44,328 bases of DNA from an uncultured Eubacteriales bacterium (GCA_900315995.1 ONBF01000001.1:1-44328); one strand, 5' to 3'. Shown: positions 26,974 through 38,164, counted from the stretch's first letter. The notes: generated by a model from the letters alone, not told the origin. Made by a program: numbers and translations.

Positions 26974-29715
26974 ATGGGATTATTTAAGAGTGCTAACGAA
27001 AAACAAGTTAATAAATTAAAAAAAATCGCAGACAAAATCGAGGCAAAGCAAGACGAGTACAAAACTTTAACCGACGAACAGCTTAAACATAAAACCGTTG
27101 AGTTTAAGGAAATGCTGAAAAACGGAGCGACGCTCGACGATATTTTGGTCGATGCGTTCGCAACGGTCAGAGAGGCAAGCGACAGAGTTCTTAAAATGCG
27201 CCACTTCTATGTACAGCTTCTCGGCGGTATCGTGTTGTTTGAAGGCAGAATTGCCGAAATGAAGACGGGCGAAGGTAAAACGCTTGTGGCAACTCTTCCC
27301 GTATACCTTAACGCATTGACGGGTCAAGGCGTACACGTCGTAACGGTCAACGAGTATCTTGCGCAACGTGACGCCGAGTGGATGGGTAAAGTTTATAATT
27401 TCTTGGGTCTTACGGTAGGTATCAACCTTGCGCAAATGTCGTTTGAAGATAAGAAGAAAGCGTATGAGTGCGATATTACGTACGGTACAAACAATGAATT
27501 CGGATTTGATTTCTTGCGTGACAATATGGCGATAACGCTTGAAAGAAAAGTACAGCGTTCGTTGAAATTCGCCATTGTCGACGAAGTTGACAGTATTCTT
27601 ATCGATGAGGCTCGTACACCTCTTATTATTTCGGGACAAGGCAGTGAATCGTCCGAGTTGTATGTAAAGGCGGATAGATTCGCAAAGACAAAGCTTAACG
27701 GACGAATAGATACGGAAGAGAGCGGAGCGCGGGCAAAACTTATGGGTGACGTTCCGCAGGACGAAGGATACGATTACGTAATAGTCGAAAAGGATAAAAC
27801 AATAAGACTTACCGAAGAAGGTGCTTTGAAAGCCGAAAGATTTTTTAACGTTGCGAATATCACCGATCCCGAGAATAACGAACTCGTACATTATATCCAT
27901 CAAGCACTCAAAGCCAATTACTTAATGAAGAAAGACCGCGACTATATAGTCGCTGACGGCGAAGTCGTAATCGTAGACGAGTTTACGGGTCGTCTTATGA
28001 TAGGAAGACGTTTTAACGAGGGATTGCATCAGGCAATAGAAGCCAAAGAACATGTGAGAGTGCAGAGTGAAAATCAAACGCTTGCTACGATTACGTTCCA
28101 GAATTATTTTAGGATGTATGATAAACTTTCGGGTATGACGGGTACGGCAAAGACCGAAGAAGACGAATTTCAAGATATATACAATTTAGACGTAGTCGTT
28201 ATGCCGACCAACCGCCCGATGATAAGAAAGGACGAACACGATCAACTATATACTACGATTGCGGGTAAGACGAGAGCCATTATCAACGATATAGAGAAGT
28301 GCAGTGAAAGCGGTCAGCCGGTGCTTGTGGGTACATCGTCCGTAGAGAAGTCGGAAGAACTTTCGAAAGAGCTTAGAAAAGCGGGTATCAAACACAACGT
28401 TTTGAACGCGAAGAATCACAGACAGGAAGCGGAAATCATTGCGCAGGCGGGCAAACTCGGCGCGGTAACCATTGCAACGAATATGGCAGGCAGAGGAACG
28501 GATATTATGCTCGGCGGCAATCCCGAATTTCTTGCTAAACGACAGATGGAGCGCGACGGTACGCCGCATGAATATATTGTGGCGGCTACGTCGTTTGCGC
28601 CGACAACGGACGAAAACATAATTAGCGCGAAGAAACTTTACAATGAGTTATATGAAAAGTTTAAGGCGGAAACGGACGCCGAAAAAGAGAAAGTTATAGA
28701 ACTCGGCGGATTGAGAATTATCGGTACGGAACGTCACGAAAGCAGACGTATCGACAATCAGCTCCGCGGTCGTGCGGGACGTCAGGGAGACCCCGGATCA
28801 ACCGTTTTCTATATTTCGATGGAAGACGACCTTGCTCGTGTATTCGGTGGGCCTACGCTTAAAGCACTCGCAATGAGACTTCATTTCGATGAGGATACCC
28901 CGATAGCGAACAGAATTATCACGCGACAAATCGAAAAGGCTCAGAAACGTCTTGAATCCCGTAACTATTCTTACAGAAAGCACGTTTTAAGTTACGACGA
29001 CGTTATGAACAAACAACGTGAACTTATATATAAAGAACGTAACGAAGTGCTTGAAGGGCACGATATAAGACCGCAAATTCTTTCTATGATAGATACCGTA
29101 GCGCACGATATAGTCGCGCCGTATATTAACTTTAAGGAAGACTACAACGGCTGGGACTATGACGCAATCAACAATGAACTCGAAAGCAAACTGCTCCCCG
29201 CAGGTTCCAATGCGGTAACGCCCGAGCTTGCGAGCCACTACAACGAAAAGATGATAATCGAAAAAGTGTCGAAACTTGCGCACGATGCGTATGAAGCGCG
29301 TATTAAAGACGCGGAAGAAAAAGGTATTGACTTCGATAAAGTAGAGCGTATGGTATTGCTTCGTTCGGTAGATAGATTTTGGATGGAACATATCGACTGT
29401 ATGGATCAGTTAAGGAAGGGTATATCGTTGCGCGCATACGGACAAACCGATCCCGTTATGGCATATAGGCGTGAGGGTTACGATATGTTTGAAGAAATGG
29501 TAGATAATATCAACAGAACAACTACTATGCAACTCCTTAAACTCGAATTCAAACCCGTAAACACAAACGAGCAGAAAGAGCGTAAAATGTTTACAAACGC
29601 ATCGGACGGAACGGGCAACGCTCCGCAACGCGTCGCTAAGAAACCGGGCAGAAACGACCCGTGTCCTTGCGGCAGCGGCAAAAAGTACAAGAACTGTTGC
29701 GGAAGGAATGAATAA
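26974..29715 (+). CDS. secA: Preprotein translocase ATPase SecA
   Basis: A 913-residue motor that drives secretory proteins through SecYEG at the membrane. Visible parts: Walker A 'MKTGEGKT' (near 96-103), DEAD-like box 'VDEVDSILIDEARTPLIISG' with Asp203-Glu204-Val205-Asp206, and the second nucleotide-binding fold with 'VTIATNMAGRGTDIMLGG' and 'RIIGTERHESRRIDNQLRGRAGRQGDPG'. The preprotein cross-linking and helical scaffold regions follow. The C-terminal SecB-type zinc motif is intact: 'CPCGSGKKYKNCCG'. The length and full motif set indicate a single, housekeeping SecA. It supplies the route for the two lipoproteins in the window. Confidence 0.98.
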   Translation: MGLFKSANEKQVNKLKKIADKIEAKQDEYKTLTDEQLKHKTVEFKEMLKNGATLDDILVDAFATVREASDRVLKMRHFYVQLLGGIVLFEGRIAEMKTGEGKTLVATLPVYLNALTGQGVHVVTVNEYLAQRDAEWMGKVYNFLGLTVGINLAQMSFEDKKKAYECDITYGTNNEFGFDFLRDNMAITLERKVQRSLKFAIVDEVDSILIDEARTPLIISGQGSESSELYVKADRFAKTKLNGRIDTEESGARAKLMGDVPQDEGYDYVIVEKDKTIRLTEEGALKAERFFNVANITDPENNELVHYIHQALKANYLMKKDRDYIVADGEVVIVDEFTGRLMIGRRFNEGLHQAIEAKEHVRVQSENQTLATITFQNYFRMYDKLSGMTGTAKTEEDEFQDIYNLDVVVMPTNRPMIRKDEHDQLYTTIAGKTRAIINDIEKCSESGQPVLVGTSSVEKSEELSKELRKAGIKHNVLNAKNHRQEAEIIAQAGKLGAVTIATNMAGRGTDIMLGGNPEFLAKRQMERDGTPHEYIVAATSFAPTTDENIISAKKLYNELYEKFKAETDAEKEKVIELGGLRIIGTERHESRRIDNQLRGRAGRQGDPGSTVFYISMEDDLARVFGGPTLKALAMRLHFDEDTPIANRIITRQIEKAQKRLESRNYSYRKHVLSYDDVMNKQRELIYKERNEVLEGHDIRPQILSMIDTVAHDIVAPYINFKEDYNGWDYDAINNELESKLLPAGSNAVTPELASHYNEKMIIEKVSKLAHDAYEARIKDAEEKGIDFDKVERMVLLRSVDRFWMEHIDCMDQLRKGISLRAYGQTDPVMAYRREGYDMFEEMVDNINRTTTMQLLKLEFKPVNTNEQKERKMFTNASDGTGNAPQRVAKKPGRNDPCPCGSGKKYKNCCGRNE

Positions 29716-29830
29716 AGGTGACGGAAGTAAATAACGTCGTAAAAGTTTTCGAGAAAAACGTTTCGCGAAAAGAGCGGATTAAATACCGCATAAATTCAGA
29801 GAAAATTTTATTGTCATAACCGGTAAGAAT

Positions 29831-30928
29831 ATGATTGAATACGAACAATTCGACGAAAGAATAAAGTCGCTTAAAAGCACGATTGCAACCATTAAAGATT
29901 CACTCGACGTAGACGGTAAGTCCGCGCGAATTGCCGAACTCAAAAAGACGCAGGAAGAAGACGGCTTTTTTAACGATATGGGCAGAGTGCAAAGCGTAGG
30001 GACCGAACTCAGAGCACTTGAAGACAAAATAGAACGTTATACAAGTTTGACATCGCAGTTTGACGACGTATGTTTGTTAATCGATTTGAGCAACGAAGCA
30101 AACGATATAAGCAACGTCGACGAAGTGGTAAGCGAACTCGACGATATAGAGAAAAAAGCGAACGAGTTGTCTCTCGAACTCCTTTTGAAAGGCAAGTACG
30201 ACGCAAACAACGCAATACTTATGCTTCACTCGGGCGCGGGCGGAACGGAAGCGCAGGATTGGACGGAGATGCTTTACCGTATGTACACGAGATACTGCGA
30301 ACGTAAGGGTTATAAAGTAACCGAACTCGATAAACTCGACGGAGACGAAGCGGGTATTAAGAGCGTTTCGTTTATGGTGTCGGGACTTAACGCGTACGGA
30401 TACTTAAAAGCCGAAATGGGCGTTCATAGGCTTGTCAGAATATCGCCGTTTGACAGTAACGCAAGAAGGCATACATCTTTTGCGTCTCTCGAAGTTATGC
30501 CCGAAATCATTAATGACGACACGATTAAGATAAGTCCCGACGAGTTGAAAATCGATACGTACAGAAGCAGCGGCGCGGGCGGACAACACGTAAACAAAAC
30601 GGAATCGGCAATACGCATTACGCACTTACCGACGGGTATTATCGTACAATGTCAGAACGAGAGAAGTCAGATTCAAAACAGAGAAGTCGCAATGAAGATG
30701 CTTATGGGTAAACTTATCGAAAAGCGTGAAAGAGAGCAGCTCGAACAAGCGCAATCCATTAAGGGCGAACTTAAAAAGATCGAGTGGGGCAGTCAGATAC
30801 GTTCGTATGTATTTCAACCATATACTATGGTTAAAGATCACAGAACGAATTACGAAACGGGTAACATAACCGCCGTTATGGACGGAGATATAGACGCATT
30901 TATAACCGAATATTTAAGGAAGTCCTGA
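29831..30928 (+). CDS. prfB: Peptide chain release factor 2 (no programmed frameshift)
   Basis: A 365-residue release factor that recognises UGA and UAA and triggers peptide release. The RF2-specific 'SPF' tripeptide appears in '[18 protein letters not shown]' and the catalytic GGQ in '[19 protein letters not shown]'. The reading frame is continuous from ATG 29831: residues 24-26 read TCA CTC GAC, where many bacteria have CTT TGA C and shift +1. So the autoregulatory frameshift is missing here. The ribosome binding site is weak. A 115-nt gap after secA holds no clear gene or terminator. Confidence 0.96.
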   Translation: MIEYEQFDERIKSLKSTIATIKDSLDVDGKSARIAELKKTQEEDGFFNDMGRVQSVGTELRALEDKIERYTSLTSQFDDVCLLIDLSNEANDISNVDEVVSELDDIEKKANELSLELLLKGKYDANNAILMLHSGAGGTEAQDWTEMLYRMYTRYCERKGYKVTELDKLDGDEAGIKSVSFMVSGLNAYGYLKAEMGVHRLVRISPFDSNARRHTSFASLEVMPEIINDDTIKISPDELKIDTYRSSGAGGQHVNKTESAIRITHLPTGIIVQCQNERSQIQNREVAMKMLMGKLIEKREREQLEQAQSIKGELKKIEWGSQIRSYVFQPYTMVKDHRTNYETGNITAVMDGDIDAFITEYLRKS

Positions 30929-31977
30929 TGATATTCAAACAAGGGTATTCGATTGAAGAATTGAGAAACAAAAAAACGTTGATTATACTCGGCGTCGAAT
31001 CGTCGTGCGACGAAACAAGCGCGGCGGTAGTCGTAAACGGTATCGATGTAAAAAGCAACGTCATAGCAACGCAAATAGAAATTCATAAACGATTCGGCGG
31101 AGTTGTCCCGGAGATTGCTTCGAGAAATCATACTCTTGCAATGCGTCCCGTGGTCGAAGAGGCTTTGGCGCAAGCAAACGTGACGCTTGACGATATAGAC
31201 GCGTATGCCGTAACGTACGGCGCAGGTCTTGTAGGCGCGTTGCTCGTTGGAGTATCTTTTACAAAGGCACTCGCGTACGCCGAGCAAAAACCGCTTATTG
31301 CCGTCAATCATATTCAAGGGCATATTGCCGCGAATTATATTGCGCATAATGATTTGACGCCGCCGTATTTGTGTCTTGTCGTAAGCGGCGGACATACCGC
31401 GCTTGTAATTGTTAAAGATTATACGGATCTTGAAATAATCGGGGAGACGACGGACGATGCGTGCGGTGAAGCGTTCGATAAGGTCGCGAGAGTTTTGGGG
31501 CTTCCGTATCCGGGCGGTCCGCATATCGAACGGCTTGCGAAGTCGGGCAGAGTAACGATAGATTTGCCACGCGCTTTCAAAAATGACAAAGCGCATTATA
31601 ATTTCAGTTACAGCGGATTGAAAACCGCCGTTATCAATTATGTGCATAATGCGGAAATGCGCGGAGACGAAATAAATAAAGCAAACGTCGCGGCGTCTTT
31701 TCAGGCGGCGGCTGTCGGTGTTCTTGCGGACGCCGCGGAGCGTGCCGTCAAAGATCGTGGCGCGGATAAAATAGTCGTAGCGGGAGGCGTTTCGTCCAAT
31801 ACGTATTTGAGAGAAACTTTTGAAAAACGCTTTAAGAAAGTTTATTTTCCGCCCGTTAAACTGTGTACGGATAACGCCGCAATGATTGCTGCGGCAGCGT
31901 ATTTTAAGTTGAAATCGGGCGCGGACCCCGCACCCCTTACGTTGAACGCGGAACCTGCGCTTAAACTTTATCAATAA
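30928..31977 (+). CDS. tsaD: tRNA N6-adenosine threonylcarbamoyltransferase
   Basis: A 349-residue ASKHA-fold protein (formerly Gcp/YgjD) that, with TsaB and TsaE, transfers threonylcarbamoyl to A37 of ANN-decoding tRNAs. The N-terminal '[16 protein letters not shown]' and the metal ligands His128 and His132 in '[12 protein letters not shown]' are present, as are '[11 protein letters not shown]', '[23 protein letters not shown]' and '[11 protein letters not shown]'. The ATG shares one base with the prfB stop. The N-terminus has about 18 residues ahead of the conserved core; a later start is possible, but no better ribosome site is seen. tsaB and tsaE are not in this window. Confidence 0.96.
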   Translation: MIFKQGYSIEELRNKKTLIILGVESSCDETSAAVVVNGIDVKSNVIATQIEIHKRFGGVVPEIASRNHTLAMRPVVEEALAQANVTLDDIDAYAVTYGAGLVGALLVGVSFTKALAYAEQKPLIAVNHIQGHIAANYIAHNDLTPPYLCLVVSGGHTALVIVKDYTDLEIIGETTDDACGEAFDKVARVLGLPYPGGPHIERLAKSGRVTIDLPRAFKNDKAHYNFSYSGLKTAVINYVHNAEMRGDEINKANVAASFQAAAVGVLADAAERAVKDRGADKIVVAGGVSSNTYLRETFEKRFKKVYFPPVKLCTDNAAMIAAAAYFKLKSGADPAPLTLNAEPALKLYQ

Positions 31978-32014
31978 AATTTGTTTGAATAATATCAAAA
32001 CCGCTTTAATTTAG

Positions 32015-32043
32015 TTGCTAAATCGAGGCGTTTGATATAAAAT
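32015..32043 (+). promoter_or_regulatory. Probable promoter of gapA
   Basis: TTGCTA (32015-32020, the same -35 variant as at 484), a 17-nt spacer and TAAAAT (32038-32043), 45 nt before the ATG at 32088. GGAGG lies close upstream of the start. Confidence 0.55.
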
Positions 32044-32087
32044 ATTTATGATTTTCAATTTGAATAATATTTTGGAGGATATTTGTT

Positions 32088-33158
32088 ATGTCAAAAAATG
32101 TAAGAGTTGCTATCAACGGTTTCGGACGTATCGGACGTCTCGCTTTCAGACAAATGTTCGGTGCAGAAGGTTACGAAGTTGTCGCTATCAACGATTTAAC
32201 CAGCCCGAAGATGCTTGCTCATCTTCTTAAATACGATACGATGCAAGGTCTTTACGGCGGTCAGCTCGGTCAACACACCGTCGATTTCGGCGAACCCGAA
32301 TTGAACGAAGACGGCACGGTTAAAACGGACGGCTACATTGTAGTTGACGGCAAAAAGATTACAATCTATGCAAAAGCAAAAGCAGCGGAACTTCCTTGGA
32401 AAGCACTCGATGTGGATGTTGTTCTCGAATGCACAGGTTTCTACACATCTAAGGCAAAGGCTCAGGCTCATATTGATGCGGGTGCTAAAAACGTAGTTAT
32501 TTCCGCTCCCGCAGGCAACGATTTACCCACGATCGTTTACAATGTCAACCACAAGAGTTTGACGAAAGACGATCACATCATTTCAGCGGCTTCTTGTACG
32601 ACGAACTGTCTCGCGCCTATGACAAAGGCTTTGAACGATGCGTATCCAATCCAAAGCGGTATTATGACTACCGTTCACGCTTATACGGGCGACCAAATGA
32701 TTCTTGACGGTCCGCAAAGAAAGGGTGATTTGAGACGTTCGAGAGCGGGTGCAATGAACATCGTTCCCAATTCGACGGGTGCGGCTAAGGCTATCGGTCT
32801 CGTTATCCCCGAATTGAACGGTAAACTTATCGGTTCGGCACAACGTGTTCCCACCGCTACGGGTTCGACGACTATACTTGTTGCCGTAGTTAAGGGCAAA
32901 GATGTTACGAAAGAGAGCGTTAACGCCGCTATGAAGGCGCAAGCTAACGAATCTTTCGGTTATAATACCGACGAAATCGTTTCGTCCGACGTTATCGGTA
33001 TGAAATTCGGTTCTTTGTTCGACGCGACGCAAACTATGGTGGCTAAGATTGACGACGACACTTATCAAGTACAAGTTGTTTCTTGGTACGATAACGAGAA
33101 CAGTTATACGAGCCAAATGGTTCGTACTATCAAGTACTTCGCTCAGCTTAACAAATAA
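32088..33158 (+). CDS. gapA: Glyceraldehyde-3-phosphate dehydrogenase
   Basis: A 356-residue glycolytic enzyme converting glyceraldehyde-3-phosphate and NAD+ to 1,3-bisphosphoglycerate. The Rossmann '[20 protein letters not shown]' begins the protein, and the catalytic site '[13 protein letters not shown]' places Cys170. '[19 protein letters not shown]' and '[16 protein letters not shown]' follow as expected. It is some 20 residues longer than the usual 335-340; the extra length sits around residues 62-90 ('[22 protein letters not shown]'). Such insertions occur in clostridial enzymes and lie away from the active site. It is a single-gene unit with its own promoter and terminator. Confidence 0.97.
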   Translation: MSKNVRVAINGFGRIGRLAFRQMFGAEGYEVVAINDLTSPKMLAHLLKYDTMQGLYGGQLGQHTVDFGEPELNEDGTVKTDGYIVVDGKKITIYAKAKAAELPWKALDVDVVLECTGFYTSKAKAQAHIDAGAKNVVISAPAGNDLPTIVYNVNHKSLTKDDHIISAASCTTNCLAPMTKALNDAYPIQSGIMTTVHAYTGDQMILDGPQRKGDLRRSRAGAMNIVPNSTGAAKAIGLVIPELNGKLIGSAQRVPTATGSTTILVAVVKGKDVTKESVNAAMKAQANESFGYNTDEIVSSDVIGMKFGSLFDATQTMVAKIDDDTYQVQVVSWYDNENSYTSQMVRTIKYFAQLNK

Positions 33159-33178
33159 TCATTAAAGTATCAGCACGG

Positions 33179-33222
33179 CAAGAGGACGCTTTCGACAACG
33201 GGAATACGTCCTCTTGTTTTTG
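33179..33222 (+). terminator. Terminator of gapA
   Basis: A perfect 10-bp stem (CAAGAGGACG / CGTCCTCTTG) with an 18-nt loop, followed by TTTTT. Confidence 0.9.
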
Positions 33223-33273
33223 GTACGGTCGTGATTCATAACGATAATTTTTTGAAATAGTGCATAAAAATTA

Positions 33274-33301
33274 TTGACAAACCGATTGACTAAATGATAA
33301 T
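33274..33301 (+). promoter_or_regulatory. Promoter of the tRNA-Ala / tRNA-Ile / 23S / 5S unit
   Basis: TTGACA (33274-33279) and GATAAT (33296-33301) with a 16-nt spacer, about 38 nt before tRNA-Ala. It lies between the gapA terminator and the first tRNA, so this rRNA unit starts here; no 16S gene precedes it. Confidence 0.75.
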
Positions 33302-33338
33302 ATATATAGGCTGTCACAAATTTTTTGTACAGTTTCGT

Positions 33339-33414
33339 GGGGGTGTAGCTCAGCTGGGAGAGCACCTGCCTTGCAAGCAGGGGGTCAGCGGTTCGATCCC
33401 GCTCATCTCCACCA
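33339..33414 (+). tRNA. tRNA-Ala (TGC)
   Basis: 76 nt with encoded CCA. The anticodon arm CCTGC-CTTGCAA-GCAGG carries TGC. The acceptor GGGGGTG pairs with CATCTCC through two G-U pairs. It is first in the unit, before tRNA-Ile, the reverse of the common 16S-Ile-Ala-23S order. Confidence 0.95.
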
Positions 33415-33470
33415 CTTAATATTCCGATTGTCATACGTTAGGCGGAATATAAGACTTAATTCGCGCATGT

Positions 33471-33547
33471 GGGCTCATAGCTCAGCCGGTTAGAGCACAC
33501 GCCTGATAAGCGTGAGGTCGGTGGTTCGAGTCCACTTGAGCCCACCA
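33471..33547 (+). tRNA. tRNA-Ile (GAT)
   Basis: 77 nt with encoded CCA. The anticodon arm ACGCC-TGATAAG-CGTGA has GAT, and the acceptor GGGCTCA/TGAGCCC is perfect. It lies 56 nt after tRNA-Ala and about 150 nt before 23S rRNA. Confidence 0.95.
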
Positions 33548-33587
33548 AAGCCGAAAGGCAAACTTAACTGATGTTAAGGAAAGGCAC

Positions 33588-33602
33588 ATTGACAACTGCA
33601 TA
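33588..33602 (+). other. Left half of the 23S rRNA processing stem
   Basis: The 15 nt ATTGACAACTGCATA are the exact reverse complement of 36584-36598 on the far side of 23S rRNA. Such flanking helices are cut by RNase III during maturation. A short hairpin (CTTAAC/GTTAAG) sits just upstream. Confidence 0.85.
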
Positions 33603-33695
33603 GCAAAGATAGAGAAACGAGTAAAAACGAGTAATACAAAATTTCACGAGAAAATTTTGCTGAGGAATCTAAGAATAGATAAATTCGACGTATAC

Positions 33696-36540
<2,845 letters not shown>

Positions 36541-36583
36541 AGAACAACAAGACCTCAAAATAGTTTTAAGTTTACGTTCTTTA

Positions 36584-36598
36584 TATGCAGTTGTCAAT
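36584..36598 (+). other. Right half of the 23S rRNA processing stem
   Basis: TATGCAGTTGTCAAT, the exact complement of 33588-33602. It lies between 23S and 5S rRNA. Confidence 0.85.
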
Positions 36599-36665
36599 GC
36601 GACTTTAAGCCGCAGTTAAGACGAATATATGTGAGTGGCATCAGTCACGAAAGATATATCACCAT

Positions 36666-36781
36666 ACCGGTGACAATAGAGAGAGGGATCACCTGTTCTC
36701 ATCCCGAACACAGAAGTTAAGCCTCTCATCGCTGACGGTACTTGGTTGGTCACGACCCGGGAGAATAGGACGTTGCCGGTT
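36666..36781 (+). rRNA. 5S ribosomal RNA
   Basis: About 116 nt. The conserved 'CATCCCGAACACAGAAGTTAA' type core and 'GGTACTTGG...GGGAGAATAGGACG' are clear, and the ends ACCGG / CCGGT pair. It follows 23S by about 125 nt. Confidence 0.93.
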
Positions 36782-36790
36782 TCCAATTGT

Positions 36791-36822
36791 ACTAAGAACA
36801 TTTCCCATTAAGTGTTCTTAGT
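36791..36822 (+). terminator. First terminator-like hairpin after 5S rRNA
   Basis: A perfect 10-bp stem (ACTAAGAACA / TGTTCTTAGT) with a 12-nt loop, followed by a pyrimidine-rich tract with interrupted T residues. Confidence 0.7.
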
Positions 36823-36847
36823 GTACTTCTTCTTAATACTTGAACTA

Positions 36848-36888
36848 TGGAAAAGAGCATTTAATCAAAAATGCTCTTTTCCATTTTC
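36848..36888 (+). terminator. Second terminator of the rRNA unit
   Basis: A long stem (GGAAAAGAGCATTT / AAATGCTCTTTTCC) with a very short loop, followed by ATTTT. Confidence 0.85.
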
Positions 36889-36969
36889 GTCGAAAATGTA
36901 GTGAGACGAAATCGGGAACTATAAAAATCATATAGTATAATTCGTATACATTTTGTATATGATTAATGT

Positions 36970-37443
36970 ATGAACGAAAATACTAAATCTATTATATCAG
37001 ATGTTTTGATTGCGGTTTTGTCCGTGGCTATCGTCGGGCTTATCGGAAGATTATTGACCGATACAAATTCAGCATGGTTTATCGGCTTGGCAAAGCCGTC
37101 CGAATTTGTCCCGAACTTTGTGTTCCCGATAATGTGGGGGATAATATACGTTTGTTTTGCGGTAGTAATATTCCTGTTGTTACGCCGTAAGCAAATGGAT
37201 ACCTGCGTTTTGGTGACGCTCGTTTTGACGGGAGTATTTCAATGGTTTTGGAGTTTAATATATTTCAGGCTGAACAGTTTACTCGGTGGATTGATTATTC
37301 TCGTAGTTTTGTTTGCGCTCGTGATAGTTTTATTTTCAAAACTTATCCGTAAGGATAAACTCTATATATATGTGTTGACTATCTATCCGATGTGGCTTAC
37401 ACTTGCAACGTTTATCAACCTTTCACTTTGGGCTATTAATTGA
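36970..37443 (+). CDS. tspO: TspO/MBR family membrane protein
   Basis: 157 residues with five hydrophobic helices, the hallmark of the tryptophan-rich sensory protein / translocator (TspO) family. Family signatures are visible: 'WFIGLAKPSEFVPNFVFPIMWGIIY' (the 'KPxFxPPxWxFPxxWxxLY' block between helices 1 and 2), 'FQWFWSLIYFRLNSLLGGL' and the C-terminal 'YPMWLTLATFINLSLWAIN'. TspO proteins bind porphyrins and cholesterol-like ligands and are linked to tetrapyrrole and oxidative stress responses in bacteria; the ligand here is not known. The ribosome binding site is poor. A TATAAT (36936-36941) lies upstream, but with no good -35. Confidence 0.85.
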   Translation: MNENTKSIISDVLIAVLSVAIVGLIGRLLTDTNSAWFIGLAKPSEFVPNFVFPIMWGIIYVCFAVVIFLLLRRKQMDTCVLVTLVLTGVFQWFWSLIYFRLNSLLGGLIILVVLFALVIVLFSKLIRKDKLYIYVLTIYPMWLTLATFINLSLWAIN

Positions 37444-37484
37444 TAAATTTATTCAGTTGACAAATATTCGAATATGGTAAAAAC

Positions 37485-37508
37485 AAGGACTTCAAACGAA
37501 GTCTTTTT
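37485..37508 (+). terminator. Terminator after tspO
   Basis: Stem AAGGACTTC / GAAGTCTTT with loop AAAC and TTTTT. Beyond it both strands carry the convergent tRNA-Asn terminators. Confidence 0.8.
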
Positions 37509-37514
37509 GTTATA

Positions 37515-37543
37515 TAAAAAGACGCTACTTTCGTAACGTCTTG
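37515..37543 (-). terminator. Terminator downstream of the truncated tRNA-Asn
   Basis: On the minus strand, AAGACG pairs with CGTCTT around a short inner stem (TAC/GTA), followed by TTTTT. It is of the same type as the terminator after the intact tRNA-Asn. Confidence 0.7.
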
Positions 37544-37550
37544 TTCAGTA

Positions 37551-37586
37551 TGGCTCCCCCTGTTGGACTTGAACCAACGACACTGC
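37551..37586 (-). pseudogene. Truncated tRNA-Asn (3' half only)
   Basis: 36 nt identical to the 3' half of the intact tRNA-Asn at 37714-37749 except for one base (position 37570). It covers the 3' side of the anticodon stem, the variable loop, the T arm, the acceptor 3' strand and CCA. The 5' half is replaced by unrelated sequence that includes a CCCC/GGGG inverted repeat (about 37596-37619), so no tRNA can fold. It has its own terminator. The duplication resembles the attachment-site copy left by integrative elements. Confidence 0.85.
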
Positions 37587-37675
37587 TCTTCTTACCCCAA
37601 AAAACAAGTTTTTCGGGGACCCCGATATAGTGTTAATCCTCGCGCCGTTGCTTCGTATTGATAGAGTAGGGAGTA

Positions 37676-37705
37676 ATGAAAAAGACACCATTAATATGAT
37701 GTCTT
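37676..37705 (-). terminator. Terminator of tRNA-Asn
   Basis: On the minus strand, AAGACATCAT pairs with ATGGTGTCTT (one mismatch) around a TAAT-type loop, followed by TTTTT. Confidence 0.8.
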
Positions 37706-37713
37706 CTTAATGT

Positions 37714-37789
37714 TGGCTCCCCCTGTTGGACTCGAACCAACGACACTGCGGTTAACAGCCGCATGCTCTACCGACTGAGCTAAGGAGGA
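37714..37789 (-). tRNA. tRNA-Asn (GTT)
   Basis: 76 nt with encoded CCA on the minus strand. The anticodon arm GCGGC-TGTTAAC-CGCAG gives GTT; the acceptor TCCTCCT/AGGGGGA has one U-G pair and the discriminator is G. It is monocistronic. Confidence 0.95.
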
Positions 37790-37812
37790 ACGACTATTTA
37801 TTTAATAACAAT

Positions 37813-37841
37813 ATGTTATCACACAACAATATTATAGTCAA
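37813..37841 (-). promoter_or_regulatory. Promoter of tRNA-Asn
   Basis: Minus strand TTGACT (37841-37836), a 17-nt spacer and TAACAT (37818-37813), 23 nt before the tRNA 5' end. The stretch from here to about 38010 is very AT-rich and shows no gene. Confidence 0.7.
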
Positions 37842-38009
37842 GTAGTTTTAATGGTGTGAATAAATATTTTATCAATATTTATGTTTTTTCAAGTTTAGTC
37901 GGAATATTCAGAAATTTGCTTTTAGTATAAAAAACAATAATCATATTATGGTGAAAAATAAAATTATTTGTTAATTATTGCAGAGAAATAAAAAGTTTGT
38001 TACAATAAT

Positions 38010-38129
38010 AAAAGTAAAGACCTCCAAAAGAGGTCTCGTAGCACTCACTGTGCAGTCGGTCAAAGCCGACGATTTGAAATAATTTTTATTTGAACTCGTA
38101 GTGTAAATTTATAGGGAAAATAAATTTAC
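38010..38129 (-). ncRNA. tracrRNA of the type II-A CRISPR system
   Basis: The DNA at 38098-38118 is identical over 21 nt to bases 9-29 of the CRISPR repeat, so the minus-strand RNA is a perfect anti-repeat there. Next come GAGU (38097-38094), a bulge opposite the repeat's GA, and UCAAAU (38093-38088), which pairs with the repeat's GUUUGA. This upper stem, bulge and lower stem match the SpCas9 duplex design. Further downstream are a nexus-like hairpin GUCGG/CCGAC (38070-38055), a GCAC/GUGC hairpin (38053-38041) and a terminator AGACCTC/GAGGTCT (38036-38018) followed by a T-rich tract. About 120 nt if it starts near 38129. A consensus promoter lies just upstream. Confidence 0.9.
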
Positions 38130-38135
38130 AATATG

Positions 38136-38164
38136 ATAATAACAAAAATAAGAGGTTTTGTCAA
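38136..38164 (-). promoter_or_regulatory. Promoter of the tracrRNA, overlapping the cas9 start codon
   Basis: On the minus strand, TTGACA (38164-38159), a 17-nt spacer and TATTAT (38141-38136). The first base of the -35 box is the A of the cas9 ATG, and the spacer covers the cas9 ribosome binding site. Predicted transcription start is near 38129. Confidence 0.85.

Noticed and set aside
29716-29830. Possible upstream part of prfB requiring a +1 frameshift
   Set aside because: The prfB frame is continuous from 29831 and has no CTT TGA C site; the upstream gap holds no matching short frame.
30850-31998. 382-residue minus-strand frame over tsaD
   Set aside because: Antisense to the complete tsaD; basic, low-complexity content with no family features.
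33159-33338. Searched for a 16S rRNA gene or fragment
   Set aside because: Only the gapA terminator and a promoter are present; no 16S-like sequence is seen.
33162-33434. 90-residue minus-strand frame containing 'GDERDRTADPLLARQVLSQLSYTP'
   Set aside because: This is the translation of the tRNA-Ala complement, a well-known false protein in annotations. The similar frames at 7145-7381 (plus) and 7227-7427 (minus) come from tRNA-Glu and tRNA-Val.
38098-38118. Stray degenerate CRISPR repeat or mini-array upstream of cas9
   Set aside because: The 21-nt identity to the repeat is explained by the anti-repeat of the minus-strand tracrRNA; there are no flanking repeats or spacers.
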